This document shows positions 1 through 7,900 of a stretch of DNA of 64,000 bases, piece after piece. The DNA comes from Actinomycetota bacterium (GTDB lineage: Bacteria; Actinomycetota; Aquicultoria; SURF-47): positions 17,803 to 81,802 of the forward strand of contig QZJE01000002.1 in NCBI GenBank assembly GCA_003599235.1, written 5' to 3'. Within the stretch, counting starts at the first letter, position 1. The number at the start of each line of letters is the position of its first letter. The translations under genes and the position numbers were made by a program. Under the pieces are notes generated by a model. It saw only the letters and a program-made list of their open reading frames with translations, did no database searches and was not told the origin of the DNA.

Positions 1-1521
1 GTTGCTAATTTCTTTTATTTGTTTGGCAATAGATAGGATAATTTCCCCAAGCTGTTTACTATTATATAAAGGAGATATTACCGGCTGCATCAGTCCTATG
101 GATTTATTTCCGTTATCAATTAAAGGAATATAGCTATCCCAGCTCTCAAGATAGGTGGCACTTGGCAGAATTAAATCGGCATTTGCCGTGGTGTCGTCTT
201 TAAAAGCTGAGAAACTAACTACAAAAGGGACCTTTTCCAGGCCTTCTTTTAAGGCGATCCCATCAGGTAAGTTGAATACAGGATTGCTATTATAGATAAA
301 AGCAATTCCCACTTCGCTTTTAGACATTTGATTAGCTAATTCATTTATACGTTTAAAAGAAGCATTGGGTTGCACTAGATCATTAAATATTGATTTGGAA
401 GGGTTAATAAGGCCGCCGCTTTTACCAACAGAGCCAACCAAATGGTTTAAGACATTAGCAGCAGTCGCATTTTCAAATCCGTTTTTAGAATTGCTGGCAA
501 GACCTGCAGAAATAGCAATCGATGGTTGTTCTTGGGCGAACTTTCTAGCAACTTGTTCCAGCACTTCTTTTTTAACTCCAGATAATTTTGATATTTTTTC
601 CGGGGTGAAATCTTCTAAATACTTAGCCCAAGCAGCTTTCTTTGGTTTTATTAAGGGATGAAACAGATTTTTGGCGACAATTATTTGGGCTATGCTTAAT
701 GCAACCAGCCCTTCGGTTCCAGGTTTAATAGGGAACCACTCGTCAGCATTGGCGCCTGTTAGCGATAGCTTGGTTTCGAACTGCACTAAAGTGCCCCTTT
801 TGCCTGAACCGAATTGAGGCTCTCTTAGCTTTCCGTAAGCATCGGCGTGTTTTACAGGAGATGCCCAGGTGTCTAATAGATCAGTACCCAAAGAAAGAAC
901 ATAGGCGGAATTAGCGATATCATAATGGCCAATATCTTTAAATCCGAAACATACTTCATTGGCCTGAGCTGCCGTTTCGTTTCCAAACAGTTCAAAGGGG
1001 TAGACGTTGTCGGCTCCGAAATGGTTGGCAAAAGAGGTAAGTAACTTTCCCTGACTGCTTCTTAGGGGCTCTGTAATAAAGGCTACTTTTTTTGATTTAT
1101 CACGATTAGATAATTTTTCAGCTACTATGCTCTCTGCTTCTTCCCAGCTGATTTTTTTATAGCCTTTACCGCTTTTTATCAAAGGAGTTTTAATCCGGTC
1201 GGGATTATACAGCACTTGCAGGCCCGCATGTCCTCTTAGGCAGAGTCGTCCGTTATTAACCGGAAAGAAAGGATTTCCTTCTATTTTTTTGGCTCTGCCC
1301 TCTCTAGTTTTTACTTGTATTCCGCAACCGGCAGAACATTGACGGCAAACACTAGAGTACCAGGTAGGCAAACCGAGTACTTCTCCGTCAGGAGGGCTAA
1401 CGTAGGAGTACAACTTCTCTTGAGTATTTTTTTTAAGGCTAAAAAGGTTATTGTAGAGAGGACCAAGAGTTGCCGCACCTAAGTACTTAAGGAACTTACG
1501 GCGTTCAATCGAGCGCTTCAT
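1..1521 (-). CDS. Molybdopterin oxidoreductase, QrcB/ActB-like, C-terminus cut by window edge
   Basis: Minus-strand reading frame open from ATG at 1521 to the window edge (507 codons), preceded by a good ribosome site (taggagg). The N-terminus has a twin-arginine export signal (SIERRKFLKYLG, Arg7-Arg8). A CxxCxxxC...C cluster follows (Cys59, Cys62, Cys66, Cys94), which in this family binds a 4Fe-4S centre beside the bis-MGD cofactor. The LTGANADEW segment and the following PIKPGTEG resemble the catalytic-like subunits of alternative complex III (ActB) and Qrc rather than classical nitrate or DMSO reductases. The divergent multiheme cytochrome genes are plausible redox partners. Substrate cannot be read from the sequence, and any C-terminal ferredoxin domain lies outside the window. 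Confidence 0.85.
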   Translation of the reverse strand, partial: MKRSIERRKFLKYLGAATLGPLYNNLFSLKKNTQEKLYSYVSPPDGEVLGLPTWYSSVCRQCSAGCGIQVKTREGRAKKIEGNPFFPVNNGRLCLRGHAGLQVLYNPDRIKTPLIKSGKGYKKISWEEAESIVAEKLSNRDKSKKVAFITEPLRSSQGKLLTSFANHFGADNVYPFELFGNETAAQANEVCFGFKDIGHYDIANSAYVLSLGTDLLDTWASPVKHADAYGKLREPQFGSGKRGTLVQFETKLSLTGANADEWFPIKPGTEGLVALSIAQIIVAKNLFHPLIKPKKAAWAKYLEDFTPEKISKLSGVKKEVLEQVARKFAQEQPSIAISAGLASNSKNGFENATAANVLNHLVGSVGKSGGLINPSKSIFNDLVQPNASFKRINELANQMSKSEVGIAFIYNSNPVFNLPDGIALKEGLEKVPFVVSFSAFKDDTTANADLILPSATYLESWDSYIPLIDNGNKSIGLMQPVISPLYNSKQLGEIILSIAKQIKEISN

Positions 1522-1565
1522 GTACTGATTTATCCTCCTATAACAGCTTGTTAGGTGTAACCCTT

Positions 1566-1595
1566 AGTATATTATTTTACTGATTGTAATATACT
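1566..1595. promoter_or_regulatory. 9-bp inverted repeat in the divergent respiratory intergenic region
   Basis: AGTATATTA (1566-1574) and TAATATACT (1587-1595) are perfect reverse complements separated by 12 bases. They lie midway between the start codons of the divergent oxidoreductase and cytochrome genes. An overlapping second dyad, CTTGAT-N7-ATCAAG, spans 1594-1612. An operator controlling both directions is plausible, but the regulator is unknown. Confidence 0.4.
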
Positions 1596-1666
1596 TGATT
1601 ATCTTTATCAAGAAAGTTGTTATTAAATTATCGATTTGTTATTATGTCTGCTAAAGGAGATTACCT

Positions 1667-2629
1667 TTGAGCAAAAAAGCAGTTACTTATATAGTTATCG
1701 GGGCAATATTGGTAATTACATCGCTTGCTTATTATTCGTTTGCCACTGGTGGACTATTTAGCGAACTGCCTTTTTTAAATCGTTTAATTATCAAACCTAA
1801 AGCTGAGATATCTCACAAGGGCCAGTGGGGCTCCCGCTTTATTGCTTGCATTGCCTGCCATGGCGATATTACCTCTGATGCGAATCCGTGGCATAAATTG
1901 CATTTATCTAATACCGTTAACCTGATTACATGTGACACTTGTCATACTAACCAAAACATGGGGAAAAGAACAGTTGAAGGAAGAAACCTTATTGACCGTA
2001 CGTTGTGCTTGAAGTGCCATCCCCAAAAATTTACCACCTACACTGCTGATCACCAGAAGAAAAATTGGATGAGACTGCACGAAAAACTTGTCAATTATAA
2101 GGAAAAAGAAAAATGTTTTTCTGAGTGCCATAAGCGCAATGAACTGGATTTTTGTGGTACATGTCACGGAACTCACAAGAATGAAAAAAATTGGATACAA
2201 ACCCACGGCAAGACAGCAGAAAAAACGCAGTATGGATGCTTAAAATGTCACGAAAAAACAGCAACCTGCGGGAAAAAATGTCATTTCGGAATAGTGATGC
2301 CGCATAGTATCCCAAAATATGAAAAGTTTTGGCGAAGCGATATTACAGATCCTGGCTGGATGTTTGTTCATGGAGATATAGGATTAGATAAAGGGGTTAG
2401 AACTTGCCAGCAATGCCATAAATTAAAAGTAGAGGATTCTCAATTTTGCGAAACTTGCCATCATCGAAAATTTTATAAAGAAATGCCTAACTTGCCTGTT
2501 CCATGGATGAAAGGCGGAATGGTATATGTTAACAAAAAAGGAGCCAGAAGTTGCTGGCAATGTCACAATATGCATTTCTGCGCCTACTGTCACGTAACCG
2601 GCAAAAAACCTACCAAGAACCGTTATTGA
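1667..2629 (+). CDS. Membrane-anchored multiheme cytochrome c, 11 heme motifs
   Basis: The 320-residue protein starts at TTG 1667 with a strong site (aaaggaga, 1653-1660). One hydrophobic segment at about residues 7-26 is an uncleaved anchor or export signal. I count nine CxxCH motifs and two CxxxCH motifs (CFSECH and CGKKCH), giving 11 potential c-type hemes. Many extra His residues can serve as distal ligands. It precedes a second multiheme cytochrome and is divergent from a Tat-exported molybdopterin oxidoreductase. This suggests a periplasmic-side or cell-surface electron-transfer chain. The exact electron donor and acceptor are not evident. CxxxCH hemes are known in some multiheme proteins but are a minority type. 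Confidence 0.88.
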   Translation: MSKKAVTYIVIGAILVITSLAYYSFATGGLFSELPFLNRLIIKPKAEISHKGQWGSRFIACIACHGDITSDANPWHKLHLSNTVNLITCDTCHTNQNMGKRTVEGRNLIDRTLCLKCHPQKFTTYTADHQKKNWMRLHEKLVNYKEKEKCFSECHKRNELDFCGTCHGTHKNEKNWIQTHGKTAEKTQYGCLKCHEKTATCGKKCHFGIVMPHSIPKYEKFWRSDITDPGWMFVHGDIGLDKGVRTCQQCHKLKVEDSQFCETCHHRKFYKEMPNLPVPWMKGGMVYVNKKGARSCWQCHNMHFCAYCHVTGKKPTKNRY

Positions 2630-2677
2630 CCTCCAACCCCCTTCTTATTAAAATCTAACTAAGAGCTCTTACAATAT

Positions 2678-2694
2678 AAGGAGTAGTAATAATT
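2678..2694 (+). promoter_or_regulatory. Ribosome binding site selecting an ATT start codon
   Basis: AAGGAG at 2678-2683 is followed after eight bases by ATT at 2692, in frame with the downstream cytochrome. The frame has a TAA at 2677, and the only NTG codon before the first heme motif is TTG 2731, which has no ribosome site and falls inside the hydrophobic segment. ATT initiation is inferred from this. Confidence 0.6.
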
Positions 2695-3744
2695 AACAAA
2701 ATTAAGAACTTAGTATCCAGCACTAATTCATTGGCAATATTAGGAGCAGTGGCTATAGTTTCGCTTTTTGTGTTTACCCTGGTTGTTACCTTTACCAGTT
2801 CTCCTACATTCTGTAATTTTTGTCATGAAATGAAAGCTGATATTAAGAGCTGGGAAGTATCCACTCACGGCAAGGTGACTTGCTATGCTTGTCATGGTAA
2901 AACAAACGTTTTTGCCTTACTAATAGATAAGCCCACAAAACTCAAAGAGCCCATAGCTCATTTTGCTAATAATTATGAACTGCCAATAAATGCCGAAGGC
3001 AAACTTTCGCAGAATCATGAAGAGTTTCCCAACAAAGTTTGTGAACGTTGTCATAGCATTAGAAAGCGAAATGTGACCCCCAAGAACGGAATCATTATAA
3101 ATCATCAAAAGCACATAGATAAAGGATTTACATGTACTGCATGTCACAATCGAGTGGCTCATAAAACTATTAAGAAGTATCTTGCAAAAGATGTTCTGGC
3201 AAATAATCCCAATGCTTACAGAGACCGTTCTGAAATGCGATATTGTATGGAGCACCATAATGGGAAAAAAGGCCAAGGCCCCAGTAAATGTACAACTTGC
3301 CACCCTAAAGCCTTTAAGTTTATGCCAGGATTTCATAAAGAAAAAGGATTTATATACCCGGTTGGTGCCAATAGAGGCATACACGGGCAAATGGCTAAAA
3401 AAGATAGAAAGGCCTGCATGGCCTGTCATCACTCTGAGGATGAATTCTGCAATAAGTGCCATGGCATGAGTATGCCTCATCCGGAGGCCACGTGGACCAA
3501 AGGGCCTATCCAACATAAAGTAATTGGCAAGATGAATCCTAAAAGCTGTCAAAAATGCCACCCAGGAGTCGACTTCTGCGGCAATTGCCATCATAAACGC
3601 ACAGGCGGAGTATCTAAAACCCTTCCTTGGGTTAAGGTGCATTTTAAAGTGGTCACCGGAACTGGCGGTAAACAATGTTGGGGAAATTGCCACACACCTC
3701 TTTTCTGCGCTAACTGCCATCTTAAGAATGGAATGAAGCAATGA
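2692..3744 (+). CDS. NapC/NirT-type multiheme cytochrome c, 11 hemes plus one degenerate site
   Basis: Starting at ATT 2692 the protein has 350 residues. A short basic N-terminus leads into one membrane helix, then CNFCH and CYACH spaced as in NapC/NirT quinol-oxidising cytochromes, so electron input from the quinol pool is plausible. I count ten CxxCH sites and one CxxxCH (CWGNCH). A further site reads CMEHH, in which the second cysteine is His, so it probably does not bind heme covalently in the normal way. The stop overlaps thrS by four bases (ATGA), so the respiratory gene is translationally coupled to a tRNA synthetase gene. A TTG start at 2731 would delete the basic flank of the signal anchor and lacks a ribosome site. 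Confidence 0.85.
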   Translation: MNKIKNLVSSTNSLAILGAVAIVSLFVFTLVVTFTSSPTFCNFCHEMKADIKSWEVSTHGKVTCYACHGKTNVFALLIDKPTKLKEPIAHFANNYELPINAEGKLSQNHEEFPNKVCERCHSIRKRNVTPKNGIIINHQKHIDKGFTCTACHNRVAHKTIKKYLAKDVLANNPNAYRDRSEMRYCMEHHNGKKGQGPSKCTTCHPKAFKFMPGFHKEKGFIYPVGANRGIHGQMAKKDRKACMACHHSEDEFCNKCHGMSMPHPEATWTKGPIQHKVIGKMNPKSCQKCHPGVDFCGNCHHKRTGGVSKTLPWVKVHFKVVTGTGGKQCWGNCHTPLFCANCHLKNGMKQ

Positions 3745-5486
3745 TAGAAAAAGACATTTTATGGCATAGTAGTGCTCATTTGTTGGCGCATGCAGTAAAA
3801 GAACTGTATCCCAAAACCAAGCTGGGAATAGGTCCTTCTATTGAAACCGGCTTTTATTATGATTTTGACTTTGAACATAAGCTAACTCCTGAAAACCTCA
3901 ATAAAATAGAGAAGAAAATGGCTGAGTTAGCAGCTAAGAATTATCCAATCACCAAGGAAACGCTATCCAAAAAAGATGCTGTTAAGTTGTTTAAGGAGCG
4001 GGGAGAGGATTATAAGGTAGAGCTAATTAATGAGTTGCCCGATAAAGAGGTAACAGTTTATCATCAAGACTCCTTTGTAGATCTTTGCCGCGGGCCTCAC
4101 GTTAAATCAACGGGTCTAATGAAAGCATTTAAGCTCACCTCCATTGCCGGAGCTTACTGGCGCGGTGATGAAAAGCGCCCGATGTTGCAGAGGATATATG
4201 GTGTTTCTTTTGAATCGAAAGCACAGTTGGATGATTTCTTAGAAAAGCTTAAGGAAGCAGCCAAAAGAGATCATCGGGTATTAGGTAAAGAGCTAGATAT
4301 ATATAGCATTACTGATGAATGGGGGGCAGGACTTCCTCTGTGGCATCCTAACGGCGGACTGCTTCGCCATGTCATTGAATCTTACTGGAAAGACCTTCAT
4401 TTAGAAGAGGGATACTCGTTAATTACTACCCCTCACATGGCTAAATTGGATTTATGGGAAACTAGCGGTCACTGGGATTTTTACCGCGAGAATATGTATT
4501 CGCCCATGGAGATAGAGGGAGCTGACTATGAGATAAAGCCGATGAATTGTCCGGGGCATATGCTTATCTATAAATCGAAAACTCGCAGTTACAGGGATTT
4601 ACCAATCAGGTGGGCTGAGTTAGGGACAGTTTATCGTTACGAGAGAAGCGGTGTTTTACATGGCCTGCTAAGAGTAAGGGGATTTACTCAGGATGATGCC
4701 CATATTTTTTGTTCTACTGAGCAACTTAATGATGAGATTCTGGCAATATTAAAGTTAGCTATAAGAATTCTTAAAACCTTTGGTTTTAACGAATACGACA
4801 TTTATTTATCTACCCGGCCAAAAAAATATGTAGGCAGCTTAGATAACTGGGAGCGGGCAACTAACGCATTAAAGAAAGCCCTTGAGGATTTAATGCTTGA
4901 TTACCAGGAAGATCCCGGAGAAGGCGTTTTCTATGGGCCTAAGATAGATATCAAAATAAAAGATGCTCTAGGAAGAGCTTGGCAGTGCAGCACAATACAG
5001 GTAGATTTTAATTTGCCAGAGCGCTTTGAAATACAGTATATGGGTAAAGACAATAAGGAGCACCGGCCGATAATGATTCACAGGGCTATTATGGGCTCAC
5101 TGGAGCGTTTTATAGGCTGCTTAATAGAACACTATGCGGGGGCCTTTCCTCTTTGGCTAAGCCCCGTTCAAGCAACTATATTGCCTATTGCCGACCGTCA
5201 CAATGATTATGGCCTAGAAGTAGAAAAGCAGTTAAAAGAGGCCGGTTTAAGGGTTAGTTCTGATTTGCGTTCGCAATCGGTTAATAAAAAAATACGTGAT
5301 GGGCAAAAACAAAAAATCCCCTACATGCTTATAATCGGTGACGAAGAGGTAGAAAAAAAGGTGCTTTCAATAAGAGACAGGCAAGGCAAAGATATAAGAA
5401 ATGTTAAGGTGGATTCATTAAAAAAAGGTATTTTGAAACTGGTTAATAAAAAAAGCCTTGATTTAGAGTTAAATGCCAGTGTATAA
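3741..5486 (+). CDS. thrS: Threonine--tRNA ligase lacking the TGS domain
   Basis: Charges tRNA-Thr in the cytoplasm. The 581-residue protein begins directly at the editing domain: the HxxxH motif is at His9 and His13 and is followed by CRGPH. It therefore lacks the N-terminal TGS domain of about 60 residues found in the E. coli enzyme. The class II core is intact, with MNCPGH, the GFTQDDAH segment and the C-terminal anticodon-binding domain. A hidden upstream TGS domain is impossible because the preceding bases encode the heme motifs of the cytochrome, whose stop overlaps this ATG. It heads the thrS-infC-rpmI-rplT translation cluster. Confidence 0.96.
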   Translation: MIEKDILWHSSAHLLAHAVKELYPKTKLGIGPSIETGFYYDFDFEHKLTPENLNKIEKKMAELAAKNYPITKETLSKKDAVKLFKERGEDYKVELINELPDKEVTVYHQDSFVDLCRGPHVKSTGLMKAFKLTSIAGAYWRGDEKRPMLQRIYGVSFESKAQLDDFLEKLKEAAKRDHRVLGKELDIYSITDEWGAGLPLWHPNGGLLRHVIESYWKDLHLEEGYSLITTPHMAKLDLWETSGHWDFYRENMYSPMEIEGADYEIKPMNCPGHMLIYKSKTRSYRDLPIRWAELGTVYRYERSGVLHGLLRVRGFTQDDAHIFCSTEQLNDEILAILKLAIRILKTFGFNEYDIYLSTRPKKYVGSLDNWERATNALKKALEDLMLDYQEDPGEGVFYGPKIDIKIKDALGRAWQCSTIQVDFNLPERFEIQYMGKDNKEHRPIMIHRAIMGSLERFIGCLIEHYAGAFPLWLSPVQATILPIADRHNDYGLEVEKQLKEAGLRVSSDLRSQSVNKKIRDGQKQKIPYMLIIGDEEVEKKVLSIRDRQGKDIRNVKVDSLKKGILKLVNKKSLDLELNASV

Positions 5487-5502
5487 TTCAGTATTTGAAA
5501 GA

Positions 5503-5575
5503 AGAAGTGATACTTCTCACCTATTGGCTTAAAGCTAACTAGGTTTGATAGGTAGCTTCTATGCTGCCTTTTTTT
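5503..5575 (+). terminator. Attenuator-like leader between thrS and infC
   Basis: A terminator hairpin GGTAGC (5551-5556) / GCTGCC (5563-5568) is followed by seven T residues. Two upstream segments could compete for its 5' arm: ACCTAT (5519-5524) pairs with ATAGGT (5548-5553), and AAGCTA (5532-5537) pairs with TAGCTT (5553-5558). A separate hairpin AGAAGT-GAT-ACTTCT occupies 5503-5517. This is the layout of a transcription attenuator. By analogy with the L20-responsive leaders of infC-rpmI-rplT operons it may sense free L20, which is inference. Confidence 0.6.
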
Positions 5576-5592
5576 ATTTTAAGGAGGAATAT

Positions 5593-6156
5593 ATCAGAAG
5601 ACCTTTTAACAGAAAGCCGCTGATTAGGGCGAATCAAATGATTCGCGTACCTGAAGTAAGAGTAATTAGCCCTGATGGGGAGCAATTGGGGGTAAAGCCT
5701 ACCAGGGAAGCACTTGAATTAGCGGATAAGCATGGACTTGATTTAGTAGAAGTGTCTCCTAATGCAAAACCGCCGGTAACAAGAATTATGGATTTAGGCC
5801 GTTACCGCTACGAGTTAGAGCAAAAGGAGAAAAAGGCAAGAAAGCATCGAACTACCATTGAAGTAAAAGAAATCAAGTTAAGGCCTAAAATAGATGATGG
5901 TGATTTTAACACCAAGAAAAACCATGTTATCAGGTTTTTAAAACACGGGGCTAAAGTAAAGGTAACTATAATGTTTCGTGGCCGTGAGATGGCTCACCCG
6001 GATTTAGGAAGAAAGTTATTAGACCGATTAGCTGAAGACGTGGCTGAGTATTCAGAGATCGAGTTTGCACCAAAACAGGAAGGCCGCAATATGATTATGA
6101 TATTAAACAGTACTTATAAAGAGGATAAAGAAATGCGGGACATTCCTAAGGATTAG
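5593..6156 (+). CDS. infC: Translation initiation factor IF-3 (probable ATC start)
   Basis: IF-3 binds the 30S subunit and proofreads initiation. Conserved features include IRVPEVRVISPDGEQLG near the N-terminus and the C-domain MFRGREMAHPDLG segment. The strong site AAGGAGG (5581-5587) is followed five bases later by ATC at 5593, giving a 187-residue protein. The upstream TTG at 5545 falls inside the attenuator, and the first ATG (5638) would remove part of the N-domain. Non-NTG start codons (ATT in E. coli) are a known autoregulatory feature of infC, since IF-3 itself discriminates against them. It is followed by rpmI and rplT. Confidence 0.93.
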   Translation: MRRPFNRKPLIRANQMIRVPEVRVISPDGEQLGVKPTREALELADKHGLDLVEVSPNAKPPVTRIMDLGRYRYELEQKEKKARKHRTTIEVKEIKLRPKIDDGDFNTKKNHVIRFLKHGAKVKVTIMFRGREMAHPDLGRKLLDRLAEDVAEYSEIEFAPKQEGRNMIMILNSTYKEDKEMRDIPKD

Positions 6157-6196
6157 GAGCGTCCCCAGACTAAACCCGAAGAGGTGAAAGAACGAT

Positions 6197-6388
6197 ATGC
6201 CGAAGAAGAAAACGCATAAGGGTGCGGCTAAGAGATTTAAAGAAACGGGAACGGGTAAGCTGATGCATGCCCGTATTGGACATAGCCATATTTTAGAAAA
6301 AAAGAGCCCTAAAAGAAAAAGAAAACTAAGAGGGGAAGCAGTTTTAGGCGGCAAACATGCAAAGAATGTTAAGTCGCTGATTAAATAA
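6197..6388 (+). CDS. rpmI: 50S ribosomal protein L35
   Basis: A 63-residue, very basic protein starting [15 protein letters not shown] and containing the [12 protein letters not shown] segment typical of bL35. Length matches the family. An aggtgaaag-type ribosome site precedes ATG 6197. It lies in the usual infC-rpmI-rplT order, 14 bases before rplT, and is probably controlled by the leader upstream of infC. Confidence 0.97.
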   Translation: MPKKKTHKGAAKRFKETGTGKLMHARIGHSHILEKKSPKRKRKLRGEAVLGGKHAKNVKSLIK

Positions 6389-6402
6389 TAGGAGCAAGAG
6401 CA

Positions 6403-6756
6403 ATGCCTAGAGTAAAAGGTGGAACAAAAACTATAAAGAGGCACCAAAAGATATTAAAGCAAGCTAAGGGATATTACGGTGCCAGAAGCCGGACCTATAA
6501 ATCTGCTAAAGAACAGCTTACAAAGTCGCTTTCTTATGCTTACCGTGATAGGAAGGTAAGAAAAAGATTCTTCAGGCAACTTTGGATTACCAGAATCAAT
6601 GCTGCTGCCAGAATTAACGGCTTGTCTTATAACAAGCTTATATCGGGACTGAAAGCTGCTGATATCGAAATTGACCGTAAGAACTTAGCCGAGATGGCTA
6701 TTAGTGATCCTAGTGGGTTTGCTAAATTAGCAGAGATTGCTAAGACCAGTAAGTAG
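6403..6756 (+). CDS. rplT: 50S ribosomal protein L20
   Basis: A 117-residue bL20 protein starting [10 protein letters not shown], with the long basic N-terminal helix and the RLWITRIN-like motif (here [16 protein letters not shown]). It assembles early onto 23S rRNA and in other bacteria represses its own operon. Last gene of the thrS-infC-rpmI-rplT cluster and convergent with the metallopeptidase gene. I see no clear terminator in the 21-base gap. Confidence 0.97.
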   Translation: MPRVKGGTKTIKRHQKILKQAKGYYGARSRTYKSAKEQLTKSLSYAYRDRKVRKRFFRQLWITRINAAARINGLSYNKLISGLKAADIEIDRKNLAEMAISDPSGFAKLAEIAKTSK

Positions 6757-6777
6757 CAAGTCGTTAGTAGTAAGTGG

Positions 6778-7833
6778 TCAGATTTCCCAGATATGCTTGC
6801 CTTTCTTTAGAAAATCAAGCCAGTGTCTTTGGAAATCCGTGTAGTTTTTATAGCGGTAAATGTTCATTATAGCTTTCTCTAAAGTTTTCTTTTTGCGTAC
6901 CTGTAAAAGCAAGCGGCAAAATTTCTCTTCGCCAAATCTCTCCAGTAAAAAACTAGTCATACTAAGCGATTGGCTATACCAGAGGTTAACCTTGTTTTGG
7001 TCGCTGGCTTCACTGACATCAGTTGCCAGGTGCATTTTAATGGGAAAGTAATTTTGGGCTCTTAGTTTAGCCATAAATGGTTTAAACTGGCTTGCTCTCT
7101 TGGGGTCGTATTTTAGCTGGATAAATAATGCTAAACCTTCATCTAGCCAAGCTATATTTGCCGAATCGGAATTAACAAAGCTTTTTAGAATCAAATGCTG
7201 TATTTCGTGAGGCAATACCGATATAAAAAGATTTTCACTTTGATACAAATAGATTTCGTCTTTTTGGTAATCGCTAAAGCCTTCAGACCATTTGGGTTTT
7301 CTGGTATACAATATATAGTCGTCTTTGTTGCTAAACAGATAAATCTTTATTTTAATTAAACCGTAAACATCGGGGGCAGGAAGGCCAACCAAAGAAGGGA
7401 TTTCTTTGTAGTATTCTTCAGCTTTTTCTGCAATCAATTGAGCTCTGGGGTTATCTTCTCCGTCTGCCCAGACAAGAAAATGCTCAGTTGTTACATAGGT
7501 TTCTTTGCCTGGTTTTGGGCTGCTAATAGAGTTGCCATTTTCTACTTGGGATGCTTTTGGTTGAGTAATGATTATTAATGATAAGCAAATGGCAGCTACT
7601 AATGAAATTATCGTTACAATCTTGATGATATTTGACAAGTGTTCCGACCGGGGTTCTTTGGGTTGGGTTTTGGGTTTATTTTTCTTAGCTTCTAGCTTTG
7701 CAATGGAGTCCTTGCATTTTTTGCAAATGTTTTTGGAAGGCACAAAACACTGCTTACAAAAAGGAGTAGAGCAGTTAGTGCAAAGATACTTCGCTTTCTT
7801 GTCCGGATGGTTCCAGCAATTTGCATTATCCAC
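6778..7833 (-). CDS. Zinc-finger, membrane-anchored gluzincin metallopeptidase
   Basis: The 351-residue protein has three parts. Residues 6-40 form a B-box-like zinc-binding region with paired Cys and His (C6, H9, C18, C21, C26, C29, C37, C40). Residues about 69-90 are a single membrane helix. The remainder resembles the peptidase MA-like family: HEIQH at 209-213 with WLDEGLA, whose Glu232 would be the third zinc ligand. The zinc finger would be cytoplasmic and the peptidase extracytoplasmic. Start GTG 7833 has no ribosome site, but an extended -10 sits just upstream, suggesting a leaderless message. Substrate unknown. Divergent from trpG. Confidence 0.8.
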   Translation of the reverse strand: MDNANCWNHPDKKAKYLCTNCSTPFCKQCFVPSKNICKKCKDSIAKLEAKKNKPKTQPKEPRSEHLSNIIKIVTIISLVAAICLSLIIITQPKASQVENGNSISSPKPGKETYVTTEHFLVWADGEDNPRAQLIAEKAEEYYKEIPSLVGLPAPDVYGLIKIKIYLFSNKDDYILYTRKPKWSEGFSDYQKDEIYLYQSENLFISVLPHEIQHLILKSFVNSDSANIAWLDEGLALFIQLKYDPKRASQFKPFMAKLRAQNYFPIKMHLATDVSEASDQNKVNLWYSQSLSMTSFLLERFGEEKFCRLLLQVRKKKTLEKAIMNIYRYKNYTDFQRHWLDFLKKGKHIWEI

Positions 7834-7839
7834 AGGGTA

Positions 7840-7848
7840 ATTCTAACA
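7840..7848 (-). promoter_or_regulatory. Extended -10 promoter adjacent to a GTG start (leaderless candidate)
   Basis: On the minus strand TGTTAGAAT (a TGn-extended -10) ends six bases before the GTG start of the metallopeptidase gene at 7833. Transcription starting six or seven bases downstream would begin at or next to the start codon. This fits the absence of a ribosome site. Confidence 0.4.
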
Positions 7849-7863
7849 TAATCTTAGTTAAGC

Positions 7864-7869
7864 TATAAT
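7864..7869 (+). promoter_or_regulatory. -10 element of the trp operon promoter
   Basis: TATAAT at 7864-7869 lies 31 bases before the ATG of trpG, with a ribosome site AAAAAGGA at 7885-7892. The -35 region is weak. No leader peptide rich in Trp codons, T-box or TRAP-type repeat is visible in the short leader. Confidence 0.4.
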
Positions 7870-7900
7870 TCTCTAATAGTATTTTAAAAAGGACACACAA

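Noticed and set aside
365..661. Plus-strand 98-residue frame
   Set aside because: Shadow of the minus-strand molybdopterin oxidoreductase, whose frame is conserved and continuous.
1594..1612. FNR-type box (TTGAT...ATCAA) upstream of the cytochrome genes
   Set aside because: The spacer is seven bases rather than four, which breaks the FNR/CRP geometry. Kept only as part of a general dyad.
2920..3741. 273-residue minus-strand frame opposite the second cytochrome
   Set aside because: Antisense of a heme-motif-rich gene, with no ribosome site and no recognisable motifs.
5545..5592. TTG start for infC
   Set aside because: It lies within the terminator hairpin of the leader and has no ribosome site. 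ATC 5593 follows AAGGAGG.
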